Source: Dermatemys mawii (taxonomy: Eukaryota; Chordata; Testudines; Dermatemydidae). From it: a stretch of DNA of 64,000 nt. The stretch covers positions 60,366,858 through 60,430,857 of the forward strand of contig ML677334.1 in NCBI GenBank assembly GCA_007922305.1. The letters run 5' to 3'. This document shows positions 1-12,500 of the stretch, piece after piece. The position numbers and the translations under genes are program-made. The notes under the pieces were generated by a model that did no database searches, was not told the DNA's origin, and saw only the letters and a list, made by a program, of their open reading frames with translations. Numbering within the stretch: the stretch's first letter is position 1; each line of letters starts with the position of its first letter.

Positions 1-395
1 ACAAAATATTTAAGAGGTACAGGGCACCCTTTTGAAGTGCTATCATTATATGAAAACAAAATGGTTATACACCTTCTCGTAACTGTTATTCTTCAAGATG
101 TGTTGTTCCTGTCCATTCCAATTAATCAGGTGTCTCCACGCATGTGCATGGTAGCCAGAAAATATAGCAGCCTCTGTCGGGTCGACTTGGGCACCCTCTG
201 GAGTTGCGCTTTCATGGTGCTTAATATAGAGCCCTGCTGACCTGCTGCCCACTAAGTTCCTTCTTGCTGGCTATACCAACAAAGGGGTAAGACAGTGAGT
301 ATTGGAATGGACATAAACAACCCATCTCAAAGAACAACAGTTACGAGAAGGTGAGTAACCGTTTTTTCTTCTCCAAGTGTTTGTTCATGTCCATT

Positions 396-623
396 CTAAT
401 CAGGTGACTCAAGGCCAAGTTCAGGAGGTCTGAGCTGAACCCTGTCCTTATAAAATACAGTGCAAGGGGGCACTAATGTCAGGGCCCTGAACTCAGACAC
501 CCCTCTGGCTGAGATTATTGCTACCAGAAGTGCCACTTTGTATGAGGGCGCAAGCTGGGAGCAGGTCACCACAGGTTCAAACGGTGGACCTGTAAGTCTG
601 GAAAAGACCAGACAGAGGTTCAA
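396..623 (-). pseudogene. DIRS-like tyrosine recombinase fragment
   Basis: A 75-codon minus-strand reading frame has the pattern (L)TGPPFEP...KVALLVAIISARGVSEFRAL. This resembles the helical region of DIRS tyrosine recombinases that includes a SARRVSEL-like motif. The catalytic Arg position reads as Gly (ISARGVSE). Only a small part of the domain remains. It would have been the integrase-equivalent enzyme of the surrounding retroelement. Confidence 0.6.
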
Positions 624-689
624 AGCCGGGACCAGATGTCAGACCTGCAGGTATAGTCTGTTGAGATCTTTAAGGAAGCTTCTAACCAT

Positions 690-1128
690 GGGGTGAGGAA
701 AGACTGAGCGGCCCTCTGCTCCTGGGTGAAAGGCAGAAATAATGGCCAAGTTCAGGTCTTAAAGATGGCTGTGAGACTAAGTTAGTAAGTCCGGGAAGAG
801 CAGCAAGGTGACTAAAGCTTCCATGAACATTTCCAGGAGTGATGTGTACCAGTGCTGGCAGGGCCAGGCTGGAGCTCTCAATATCACCAAAGTTTGCTCC
901 CTCTGAACCTTGAGTACCACCTTGTGAATGAGCAGAATGGACATAAATGCATAAAGGAGATGGCCTTCCCACAGAAGGAGGAGCCCATCTGTGATGGAAC
1001 CCGGGCTGTGATTCAGGAAGGAGCAAAACTGCTGGCACAACCTGTTGCGTCACGTGGCGAACAGGTCTATCCGGGGAAAGCTCCACTAATGGGGGATTGA
1101 GTTCTCCATGTCCAGGCAAAGGGACCAC
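690..1128 (-). pseudogene. DIRS-like reverse transcriptase/RNase H C-terminal fragment
   Basis: The minus frame at 777-1040 reads ...YAFMSILLIHKVVLKVQREQ..., then a PAWPCQHWY-type stretch and ...LLLFPDLLT. This resembles the C-terminal polymerase/RNase H part of DIRS pol (P-W-P-x-x-W-[FY], then L-x-x-D-L-L-T). A second overlapping frame (682-1128) is also open but looks like a shadow after a frameshift. The upstream RT palm, including the catalytic YxDD region, is deleted. Confidence 0.6.
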
Positions 1129-1218
1129 TAGTGGCCATGGAATGACCTGCTGAGATACTCCACCAACTCATTCTGTACTCTGGGGAGGTACGATGCTTGC
1201 AGATGCATCAAGTGATCA

Positions 1219-1701
1219 TCAAAGAAATCCCACAACATGAGGGCTTCCTGGCACGGGGAGAGGAACGTGCACCCCTATTTGTTGATATAGAACATCGCAG
1301 TGGTGGTGTCTGTTATAACTGACTGAAAAGGTAGAGTTGTTTAGCCTCCCTGTTTTTGTGGGAGGGGCCTCAAAAACCTTGCCGCTCACGCTGATTAGCA
1401 GCATCCACAAGAAGGCAATCAGATTGCAGGTGGGAATAAAGATGTTCATAACCCGTAGAGGGCAAAAATATTGCCATTCATTTCGCATGGCAGTGGATGG
1501 CAAGGAGGCTGGCTTCTGTCACGGGGTTTTGGCGGTGTCCACAATACTTTTTATAAGTGGTAGGGCAATACGGGAAGGTCCAAAGGCCGTGAGGCTACAC
1601 ACAATGGGACTGAAGTCCTCTACTACCTCCTCTGCCTTGACGCCCAGACCATGGGCAACCTGGCATAGCAACTGCTCCAACACCCAATTGTCTTTGAGCA
1701 C
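1219..1701 (-). pseudogene. DIRS-like gag-like fragment
   Basis: Two minus frames (1519-1701 and 1219-1503) read through one decayed ORF. The first has the pattern LLCQVAHGLGVKAEEVVED, then FGPSRIALPLIKSI. The second continues with a YFCPL-type stretch. I recognise this as the gag-like protein of reptilian DIRS elements. It is broken by a frameshift or stop near 1505-1519. Confidence 0.5.
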
Positions 1702-2008
1702 CAGGGCTATGGCGGTGCAAGACAGAGCCTCATGTCCTAGGGGACAAAAACTATATGCAAAAACAGAGATAAAGGAACTTGCTAAGTAAGGGCTCTGGGA
1801 TGTTCCAGCTAACCGTCACTGGCGGTAAGAAGGAACTGAGGGAGTGCAGGGTCAGCAGGACTCTCTATTGAGCACCATAAAGACGCGACTCCAGGGGGCG
1901 CTCAGGCCGTCCCAGCAGAAGGTGCTGTGGGAAAACTCCTCCAGCTACTGTGCACACACGCACACTTGACTGGAATGGACATGAACAAGCACTCAGAGAA
2001 CAGTTTAC

Positions 2009-3363
2009 ATGGCTTTTCATTTGTTAAGTAGTATGCAAAACTATCACACAGGCTTTTTTTTTTAAAAAAAAGCTACCAGTTTATTTGCATCTTTTTGGTA
2101 AAAAACATCATAGATGGTGAAAAAAACAGTCAGCTGACTCCCAAAAGGTTACTCCTACTTTACAGATCTGATAACTATATATAGTAGTCTGTACCTTGTG
2201 CATTGTTTAAATTAAAAACATTTCCAGTGAAGAGTCTGAACAATTAACTTACCCTTGAGAAGGTGACTGGCTTGGAGCAGACTCTGACTAACCCCTGATG
2301 CACTGAAATAAAAAAAAATCTGAACAGATTTCAAAGGCACATCATACAAACAATTCACTAACAGAAAGCTGTACATATTTTATTTCTGGCATTCTGATAG
2401 AATTTAAGTTTTAAAAATAGAGAGAGGAGAGGAAGTTTATCAATTGGCAAGCACAGCCAGAAGTGGACTCATTTCAGGATCTCCCACAGGAAAACTTTTT
2501 TGAACTGCCTCCACACCACATTTTGTCAGCGCTGTCTCACCCCTTCTCCAGGTCTGATGCTGGTTGTACTCAGAATTTAGTACTTGATCTAATGCCCATT
2601 GCAGTAAATGAGAAAACTCCCAGTGGACTTCATTGAGCATGGAGTCAAGATTTGTATTAGAGTATGATACTGTGGGTGCTCAATACATCAGTTACTAAAC
2701 TGAAAATGGAATAAACCTCAATGTAATAAGAAAAAGCCTTACAATTAACATAAAATGAGGGTGCTGGGAAATCTTGGAAACTTTTTACAACATTGTGAGA
2801 CACTGTTCTGTTCACAGGATTGTATCTCAACAACATCACAAATTTAGAACTTTGCTTTATGGAACATATTAATGGTATGAAATAAAGAGATCATCATGTA
2901 TTTCTGGTAGAGTCTACAATAGCATCAACCAACCACAAGAGTGCTCCCAGGCCTAAACCAGCATACAGGGTTTTTTTTAAATATAAAGTTTACGAATTTT
3001 GCAAATGAGCAAAAGGGACTTTATTTTTATTGGTAGATTCCCCCTCAACCCAATGCATCTGAACAAGAGCAGTACCTCTGGATTTTTAAGGCCCTATTGT
3101 TTTATTTACCATTTTGTGTAAATCGTCCTCATGTTCTCATACAAGGTTGTTACTCACTTGTAGAATGAAAAGATGGAGGATGTTTAAGTATAATGTAATC
3201 AGCACATCAAACCCTCTACTAGTCTGGAGAATGGAAATCCTCAGGTTGCTCCCAAAATGACCATTATCATTGAGACCATATCAGATAAATACTCCACAAA
3301 CTTATCTTACAACTGGTTTATCATTGTAGATGGAAAAAGCAGGAATCAGAAACACATACTCAC
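2009..3363. other. Probable PRKDC intron 13 sequence, no exon found
   Basis: AT-rich sequence downstream (in transcript terms) of PRKDC exon 13. I looked on the minus strand for the next DNA-PKcs exon and did not find it, so it probably lies beyond the left edge. At 2440-2640 there is an old repeat-like patch whose ORF has no recognisable homology. Confidence 0.5.
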
Positions 3364-3532
3364 CTACTGTGCTGATGAAACTCCAGAGAACTGGTCCCTT
3401 TCCTGCCAGGGCTAGGAAAACCTTTATTATGGATTTGCAACAGGCTGACTGCATTTTTACACTGTACTGTGGAAAACTATCTATCTGCACCACAATTAGA
3501 CGTTCAAGAACTGGAGTGTACACTTCAGGAAT
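3364..3532 (-). CDS. PRKDC: PRKDC coding exon 13 (last in window)
   Basis: Acceptor TTTAG|ATTCC and donor GTAG|GTGAGT. Encodes [20 protein letters not shown] and then [13 protein letters not shown]. Ends in phase 1. The next exon is not in the remaining 3.3 kb. Confidence 0.94.
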
Positions 3533-6500
3533 CTAAACAAAATAAGAGCAGAAAAAAAAAAAGTGTCCTGTAAAAGCATGATTATAACTTCACTAATACT
3601 CAGGAAATTATGCAAATCTTCCCAAATAAGAGGCAATTCCCAACAAAAGGTAAAAGGAGAGAAATGTTACACAATTATCTACCATTTTTTATCTACTTAG
3701 TAAGCTACTGTATATGGACAGAGTTTAAAACATCAAACAGACAGGAGTTAGTGAAGGCTTCCTGGGGCCACATTACAGGGAACAGAAAGGCAGTTTCTGA
3801 GTGAAAGCAAGTGTTAGCAGAAACAATCATATTCATTTCTTATTATCATCAATTTAAAAAAAAAAATATGAGACCTTAATTCACACAAAAGCAACCACAA
3901 ACCAGAAGCCTAATCTGTTCTTATGCATATGAAGCCAGGACATTCAAGTACAGCTCATCTTACTTCCAACCTACGGCCAATGATCAGGAAGCTCTCATTC
4001 AAAACACTCCAGATACACAAACTAGTCCATATAGTCTCACTTACTCTTCTCAGTGTGGCACTTTAAGTAGCAGACTTATCAACATGGGAGCAAATAAAGA
4101 CTGTAATCTGATGCAAACAGCTGATACAAAGCTGTGCTGTACTGCTGGAGAAACATTTCTCTTTCCATTGTTGTGTGAAAGATGGATTGAAACAAGAAAG
4201 TGATTGGGTACAGAGGGGGAAAAGGTGAAATTGACTGTATATAAAGTGCTGTCGTATGCACAAAGACAAACTGAAAACACACCCAGGTAAAATAAACTTA
4301 GTTTTAAAAGAAATATAGATGTGTGGCTATTTAGTTGATTATGTCCCTTTAACACAGACATCCCCATGCCTGCCATTTCAACACAAGTGACCTAATAAGG
4401 GAGCATACGTCACATCCAGAGACCATTTTTTTTAAAAAATGTCATTCCAGACTACTGTGCTTGTCCTATAATGCACCAATTGCCGTAGTATTTATTGTTT
4501 TATCTTTCCCTTTATTCAACAGACCTCTCATTAAGATTCTCTTGATTTAGCACTACTCATCCCACCTTCGAGCAGCCAAAAGTCAACGTGTACTTGCTGA
4601 GAAGAGTGTCACAATGCACTCCCAAATTGAAGTCTCTTCTGTTGTAGTTCAATGCATCCTTAACAGAACCATATGACTCTAAAGGTACAAAATAATTGAC
4701 TGATGCTTTAAATATTCCACTTACTGTATCTATGTGGAATATAACACTTGCAATGGACTGGAGGAAACTGGGTAGCTGATACACATGTTCTTCTGCTGTC
4801 TCTGCCTCAGTGAGATACATTTGTTTACAGCGCTGAAGGAGCTCAACGTACATGAAGTCAACATCCTTAGAATTTATAGCTTTACAAGGCTTTAATGAGA
4901 GAAAGTAAAGTATCACTTCAATAATTAGTTTTAACGTTAAGCACAAGAATGCTGCAATACTAAAAAAAAAAAAGAAATCTGGGTCCAAATAAAAACTATT
5001 TTTGAAACTTTACGAGAACCTGATGATACATTTGAATAATTTTTTTATGTTGTTAAAATAGTAAGAGCTAGTAAACAAAGTGACCTTACTTTATAAATTT
5101 ATTGTGACTGTATTAATAATCTGATCTTCAGCTTTCAGTTACAATACTTTTCCAACCCAACCTGAGGAGCTAAGAATTTAGGTGGTCTTTTAGGAATGGA
5201 AATATGGCCAAAATATATCCTCTTTTTGCATTTTGATCCAACTGCCTTAAAAGGATAAGTTGGGGACATTAAAGGGGACTACAGTTTATTACTCTCAAAG
5301 CTCTGACAGACTGAGAATGTTGTAGAGCCAATGGCTCTTCGCTCCACAGGGGAACATGGTAGCAAAGTTGCTCGTAGCAACCCACATGGGCAAATCAGGA
5401 GAAGCACTGTTGGGACTCCAGAGTAAACCCTGTCCAGCACTCTCAGCTGAGACAGAGGAAGGAAAAAGGAAAATTATACAGCGGCAAAAAAGGTTTTATT
5501 TTCAGCCCGTAGATGCAACAACTCCAACTTTTAATTGTTGCCAAGGCTGTAAATTTTGTATCCAAGCAGAACAAGATAAGTAACTTGAATTAATGTGGCC
5601 AAAATTCTGACAGTGGAAAGGGTGTTTCTAACTGCTAACGTCATGTATTAAGGAGAAAAGGCTATAATGCTCTAGAGCCCGATCCTGCAAGTCTTCCAAG
5701 TGAATTCAGTGGGCATCCACTGAGCCTTTAGTGATTACTTTAAGTCAAAATGAAGAATTCTAAGGATATAGTTGATTTCCTTTATAAAACTCAATTCAGA
5801 AACAATAGGGGTTGAGGGGGGAGGCAGTCCCTGCCAATCAAAACAAACATGCAAGATGAATGGCTTCCTAATGGTTACATAAAACCTATCCAACATGCTG
5901 TTTTGTCAAAGTAAGCTTCCCATACCGCAGCAAAAAGCCCATATCCACGAATGGCAATGGACAACTCCTTATTGCTCGAATCCATTTTTTTGATGATACC
6001 ATAGAACTGTTCCATGAAGAACTGCAGCTTGCTCTTGTGCATTTCTGCATCTTTAGCCACCATTAGAGAAATCTGCAGAGGTACACGAACAAACAATTAT
6101 GGATTTCCAGAAACTAGAAAATAACCAAAGTGAAATTAAAGTAAAAGACAACCTTAAGAAAATCTATACCACCTTATTATTTACGTAGGACCATTGTGCA
6201 TAAACAGTCCCCACACTCCACTAATGTTTTGAGAAAACTAACTTCTTGATGAAGTCTTGGAGTTTTTATGTAAATTACCAGTACCTGTCTAAGGAACGAA
6301 TCTAGGGCTGAATGACCTCCTTTCTTCAGCTCTGCATTTGTATGGCCACACCACTTGGACAGTACTTCAAACAGTGAGATATAGTTGTCCAGAAGGGAGG
6401 TGCCAAACTGAGCAGCATGCATGCTCAACAAGTGTAAACCAGCTGTAATTCAAAACCGCAATTATCAGTAAACTCAGATTTGTGCTCCAGTTTCTGAAAA

Positions 6501-9500
6501 AACTGACCATGCTCTAGAAGTTTACGTTAGGCCAGCAGGAAGGCTCAAATATCACCTGACTAAATTGTATTTATGATTATTAAAACATCTATATTTATAC
6601 ATTTGCTTAACTTTACATATGAGCTCACAAATGAAAACAACCTTCCTACTTTTATCCTAGCACAGGTACAGCTATGGGAAGCAGCAGCCCCTTTCCGTGG
6701 TTTGTATTTTACTGTTGGTGGAGGGAGGGGCTCCAGATATTATGAGTAAGAACTTAACTTCAGTCTCAGCCTTTCCCATGTCAGGAGATGTGTCAGAGTC
6801 CTCTCTTCCATTTAGCTAGGATGTAGGCAGGAACAATGCCACCCCCTTCTCTCCTCCTCCAACCACCTCACATTTAGCAACATAGGAAATACAGGGTGGT
6901 CACAACCCACCAGGGCAGAGTTGCAGCTCTCAGACTGAGAACCCATGATCAAGTCAACCTACACCACCTTTACTAGAGGGTGTCACACTTTTTTGCTTTT
7001 GTTAGCGTTGCAACCACTAAAGGTTCTTTAAATCCCTCCATTCCCTCATGGCTGCCTATATACTACCTTCTAGCCCCATCTACTTCAGAGACTCCCTGCA
7101 AACCTCCCCACCTCCTCCATTCACTCCATACCAGTTTCACCCAATCTCCCCCGAGGCCAGGGGCCCCATATTCCTTCCCGTGGCCCCCTATTCTCTCCCT
7201 GCCCAGAATTCTGTATGCCCCTCATTCCTTCCTTTGCTCCCTATGTTCTTCCTTTTACCCCATACCAGAATCTCTCATTCTTCCCCATAAACTGAGAATT
7301 CTGTGACATCCCTCAATTCCCTTTCTTCATCATGGCAGGGGCTCTATATAACCCATTTCAATACACGCTTCCCCCCGCCCCCCAACGCCAGCAGCTCTAT
7401 CTGCTCCTTATTTCCTACTTTTTCCCATGCCTGGGGCCCTGTGTGCCCGCCACTGTTCCCTTCTCCGCAGCATTTTAAACTGTACTGGGAGGCTGGGCAG
7501 AGCGGAGATGAGAATACTGTTATATGGAAAGCTTAGCTAACCTGTTCTCTGATACTCTATGTCCCCCATTTTCCCCTTTCAGTTTTTCTGACTTTCACCA
7601 TAATCAATAGAGTTCTGCCCACTGATGCTGTGACACTCAGGGTACAATCCAGACTAATGCATAGCTGTGTGACGCCTGCCCTCTTAGCTGGGTAACACTG
7701 CTTTGTTGCTGTAGTCTCCAGTCTGGACTGCTGACAAACAGCCTCCACCATGCAATTCACTTACCAGCCTCGGTTATATTTCAAGGTGACCCCAACACAA
7801 CCCCAGTCCTAGACCTTCCCTCAGAAACGTATGTCCTGTGTCCATACCTTACACACTATCATAATAATCTTCGTACAAAGTATGCCTTGTGAGGTATCAT
7901 CTGAAAACTCATAATTTGCTGGTCAATAGTGTCCTGATAAAATGTGTTGCTTTTTCCCCGTATAATGGCATTAACAAACGTTCCAAACCACAGCAGAAGT
8001 TGGCAAACAAGTCTGCATCAAACAAAAGAATGTGTGCTCTGCTTCATTTGCATTTAAGAACCATCTTTAAAAAGAACCATCAAGCAGGAAGGCCACCAAA
8101 GAAACTTCAGACAAGTGAGGAAAGGCAGCAGTGAACAGCCTTTCCTACACAGATTCTATCCCCTGAATCTCAGGTGGAAATGTTCTCTAAGAGGAGGACA
8201 GATACTACAAAAATGAGGAAGAGACAACCCAAGACACTCCTCCTCTCTCTGCTGATCAATTCACTACACCAAAAGAAACAAAGGAAGCAGCCACTGAACT
8301 GGAGAAGAGGTCCTGACCTAAGGAGTGTGTGATGAAAGAAGCCTTGCTTGAATCTGATATAGTTTGTGAAGTTAGGCATCTGTAGTGTTTTAATTATATT
8401 TTCCTGTAACCATTTCTGATTTTTACACCTCATTACTTGTACCTCACTTAAAATCTCTCTTGCTGTAGTTAATAAACTTCTTTTATAGTTTACTCTAATC
8501 CAGTGTGTTTTAATTGAAGTGTCTGGGTAAACTCCAATTGGGGTGGCAAGTTATCTGGAGGCTGTTTCTGAGCATCCAAATGGGAGGCTATACCAGCAAA
8601 GCATTGTAAAGGACACCCCAGGTTAGAGGACAGGCTTAACATAACCACTCAATCTAGATTTTATCATGGGTATGCACAGATGCCTAGAACATCCCCTGAA
8701 ATTTTGGAACACATTGGATATGGCATTCAAAAGTTGTCACATTACAGAAAGAGAAATGCCATTAAGTTAAGTGTTGGATGCAGTGCTGTTGCTGAGTATT
8801 AGATTATGCTTTGCTCAGCCAACTGCTCCATTTTTAACTCCATGGATCACAAAGGCACATTCTCTCACTCCACTCTTCTGGCCTAGAATGCGGAATATCC
8901 TGTATTTTTTGACGGGAATAAGCAGAGGAGAAAACATGTCTCCTCTAGGATACACTTGGAATCCATAGCACTGCAAACAGTTATAAGATAAAAATCTTAC
9001 CTAGAGGCACTGCATATCGTTTTAGATCAACCTGTAAAAACAAAAAGGTTCACCATAAATGACTTACTCTTCGGAATTTAGATATTCATCAAGCATTCTA
9101 CCTGTGGATTGATTGCCTTCACTGCGAAATCAAAAATCTCCTTTGAAGTGCGTGGATCTGTAGGATAATAGCAATAAAGAAACATTTCAGTATAGGCACC
9201 TCTGAGAGAGTCAAAACAGCAAGATAAAATTATCTTGTTATGGACGTGAAAAGGCAATATTTAAAGGTCTTCAAAATATCACACTCTTAAAGGAAGGGAA
9301 ACTCTCCCCAAGGATGCTGCCAAAACTTTTGTTTTAAATATACTTCTCTGTTTGACTTGCTGAAAAGCCACTCATTCAACAACATGGGTATGCTAGTGTA
9401 AATATGCTTATACATAATTATAAATAAGAATGTTCAAACTTTCACTTGGGGTTGTACAGCTGCCCAGTCCTTGATAAATAGCACTTCAGCTTCCCACCCT

Positions 9501-12500
9501 TTGAAACCTCTCTGACCACACTCTCCTATGTACTGAGGCATGAAGGGCCTTGCATGAGCAGGCCTTCTGCCAATTGGGGGCGGGGAATTTCACTCAGAAT
9601 GCACAACTGCTTCCATCCGTTCTTATCTATAAAAGAGTGAATCTTGAGACCAGATGCTCCCTGTCAAATGTACAACATTCAAAATGTATTTTTAATATAT
9701 ATACACACACATATATATATACACACACACATATATATATACACACACACACACATATAAATAAAGTACTGCACCTTCGTCCATGGATTTAGTAAAGTTA
9801 TGCATAAGCGCAGTCAATCCTTTCAGACACCCTGCTACTACTGGTAGTTTGGGCTCTCTTGTTGCTGAGGTCATCTGAAAATAAAAAAAATATATATTAT
9901 GCTTAAATTAGAAGAGTAAGATAGAAACAAACAAGTGAGAACCTTGTTAAGGCATAGCTGTGATGTCAACCTTCTGAAACGAATACTGCAATGAGGTTCT
10001 ATAGCTTACTAGAGTCCAAATAAGAAACTGGCCTCTAATGGAAATCAACATCCCCTACCTAGGGCACTGTGGCAGATGATCATGCTCTTCCCTCTCCCCT
10101 CCCCACATTACTCAGCTGATATTAGGCCACTAGGTCTCCCCTCCACCTGTAAGCTACCCAAGACCCTGTAACCAGAGAAACCACCACTTGGCAGCTATTA
10201 ACAATAAAACTGTTCAAACTATATTTTATAATTATCTGGTTAAATGAAGTATCCAACAATCTTGGCATGAATGGTAATTCAACACATACAACACCAACCA
10301 GAGAAAACTGATTGACAGAGTTCTACAAGCGGTTCCAATCATACCTGTGTTTTGAGCTCACCCAAGAAAGCCCGAAATAATTTCTCAGAGTTGTCAACCA
10401 TGTCACTAGGTTGGACTTCTCCCAAGACTCCAAGGAGCTCATATAATTTTTCCAGTACTAAAAAAAACAACAATATATGCATCACTTACTTGAGATCTCT
10501 GTGGCATATGATACAGTAGTTAGATACCATTATTATAAAGTCAGTATGTCTGTCCACCCACCTATCTAGGCAGCTAAGGCTAGTGGTATCTTGGCATGAT
10601 GACTGGCAAATGAAAGAGTAAAACATGTTCTTCCATGCTTGGATTTTAAATTAATCACCAGCTCATAGAGGGAAGATTAGTTTATTCAAGTTGTTCAAAC
10701 CACTGGTTTTAAATGCTAAATTATATCACTCAATCCTGCGAGGTGCCACACACCCTCAACTCAAACTGAAATCAATGGGATTTTAGAAAACAAGGTGCTC
10801 AGCACCTTGACATTCTAAGTCCCTAATCAAGGAGTTGAGTGCAGCAATGAAAGTTTAAAAACAATGCAACATTAATATAAATATAGGCTAAGACTCCTGT
10901 CCTGAGCTCTGTGTGAGCACAGCCTCACTGATGTTGCTACCATGGTGCTGGGCCATACAAGGGCAGAGCTCATTGCAGGATCAGGGCCTAAGGGAACAGA
11001 ACCCCTACCTAGCTCTAACATATCAGACAGTCAATATTTCTGAGGACACTTACTTATTCCAGAGATGATGATGATATTGTTTTATTGGTCTTACAAAAAC
11101 ATACAGACAGCTGACCAGTATTTAGAGCCAGTATACTAAATAGTAACATTTCATTATTTTTCCCCATTTACTAATGTCAAATGCATTTATACATAATTTC
11201 CCAACTCCCAATGGAGCAGTCTTACTACTAATATGTAACTTATGTTTATTCATTAAAGACTATTTTTGAAGTTTGGTTTTTATTTTGTTAAATCCTAGTT
11301 TCTGCCGTGTTACCCACATTACTGTCAGAAAAAAATCCATCAAGATATTAATACAATAGACCTCAGAGTTATGAACCCCTTGGGAATGGAGGTTGGTTGT
11401 AACTGAACAAAACATTATGGCTCTTCTTTCAAAAGTTTACAACTGAACATTGACTTAATACAGCACTGAAACTCTACTATGCAGAAGAAAATTTCTGCTT
11501 TTAACCATCTGAATTTAAATGAAAAGCACAAACTGTTTCTTATTTTGTTCCTTACCTTGTCAAATTTTTTTTTTAAAAAAAAAAAACATCTTTCCTTTTT
11601 TTTTTAAAAAAAAGGAGTTTATGTTTTAATACAGTATTGTACAGCATTTGCTTTAGGGTTGGGGAGTCTCTACTGTTGCCTGACTCTGTACTTTCGGTTC
11701 CAAATGATGTGGGTGATTGACTAGTCAATTTGTAACTCTGGTGATGGTAACTCTGAGGTTCAACTATACTAAAAGATAGTAAATAAAATAAGTAATAATG
11801 CTACTACAAAAGCTAAGGCTCACCTGTGTCAGGCACTTTACTTCTTGCAGCAAGTTCCCCATAAAATTTGTTAAAGATCTCTCCAACTTTCAATTCTTCC
11901 ATCAGAAAGGAAGACCGTAAATTTTGAAGCAACTGGAAATATACAGAAGATAGTCACAAATGAGGAAAAACAACTATTTTATTTTTTTTTCCACTTGGAC
12001 CCACATAAATAAGGCCTCCCAAGTTAGAAAGATACTTAGGTACATACCTAACTTTAAGCACAAATAGTCCCACTGGTTTAGCAGACTAAATTAAGATGGC
12101 AGATACATCTTCTGATCGTATAAGATATAGGTAAAAACTAACTACCATTTCTATAAAATAAATATTGGTTTTGTTGTGTTTTCCTCACGCAAATCATTTA
12201 CTCATCCTATTGTATATGTAGTTCACACCTGTTTTTCTACTTCCTATGTTCCTTGTACATATTTTGACAGTAATTTTAGGTCAAAAGGGCACCATCAATT
12301 TAAAATGTAATTAGTTTAAAAAGATGAGTTATGAGGTTTAGGATAAGACACCTGTTAATGTCTGCAGTTTCATAAGCATGTTTACCTAGTTTTAAAAGGT
12401 TTCTCTCACTGTTGCTGTAGGGCCCACCCAAACCACAAAAGAATTAACTTCAAAAGGACTACTCCCATATGTAAAGTTCTGCATATGTAAAGTTTACATA

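Larger units (their letters stand above)
70..2008 (-). mobile_element. Degraded DIRS-like (tyrosine-recombinase) retrotransposon
   Basis: Read on the minus strand, the block contains in order a gag-like fragment (about 1701-1219), a reverse transcriptase/RNase H tail (about 1128-690) and a tyrosine-recombinase-like fragment (about 623-396). That order is typical of DIRS elements. The motif tgtccattcca occurs in plus orientation near 110 and, as its reverse complement, near 305 and 1975, which fits the inverted terminal repeats and internal complementary region of DIRS. There are stops, frameshifts and a large deletion in pol, so it is non-functional. It sits downstream of the last PRKDC exon seen, probably in that intron. 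The family call rests on remembered protein patterns and was not searched. Confidence 0.66.

Noticed and set aside
2440..2640. Minus-strand ORF as a candidate next PRKDC exon
   Set aside because: The translation does not resemble DNA-PKcs, and no matching splice sites restore the phase.
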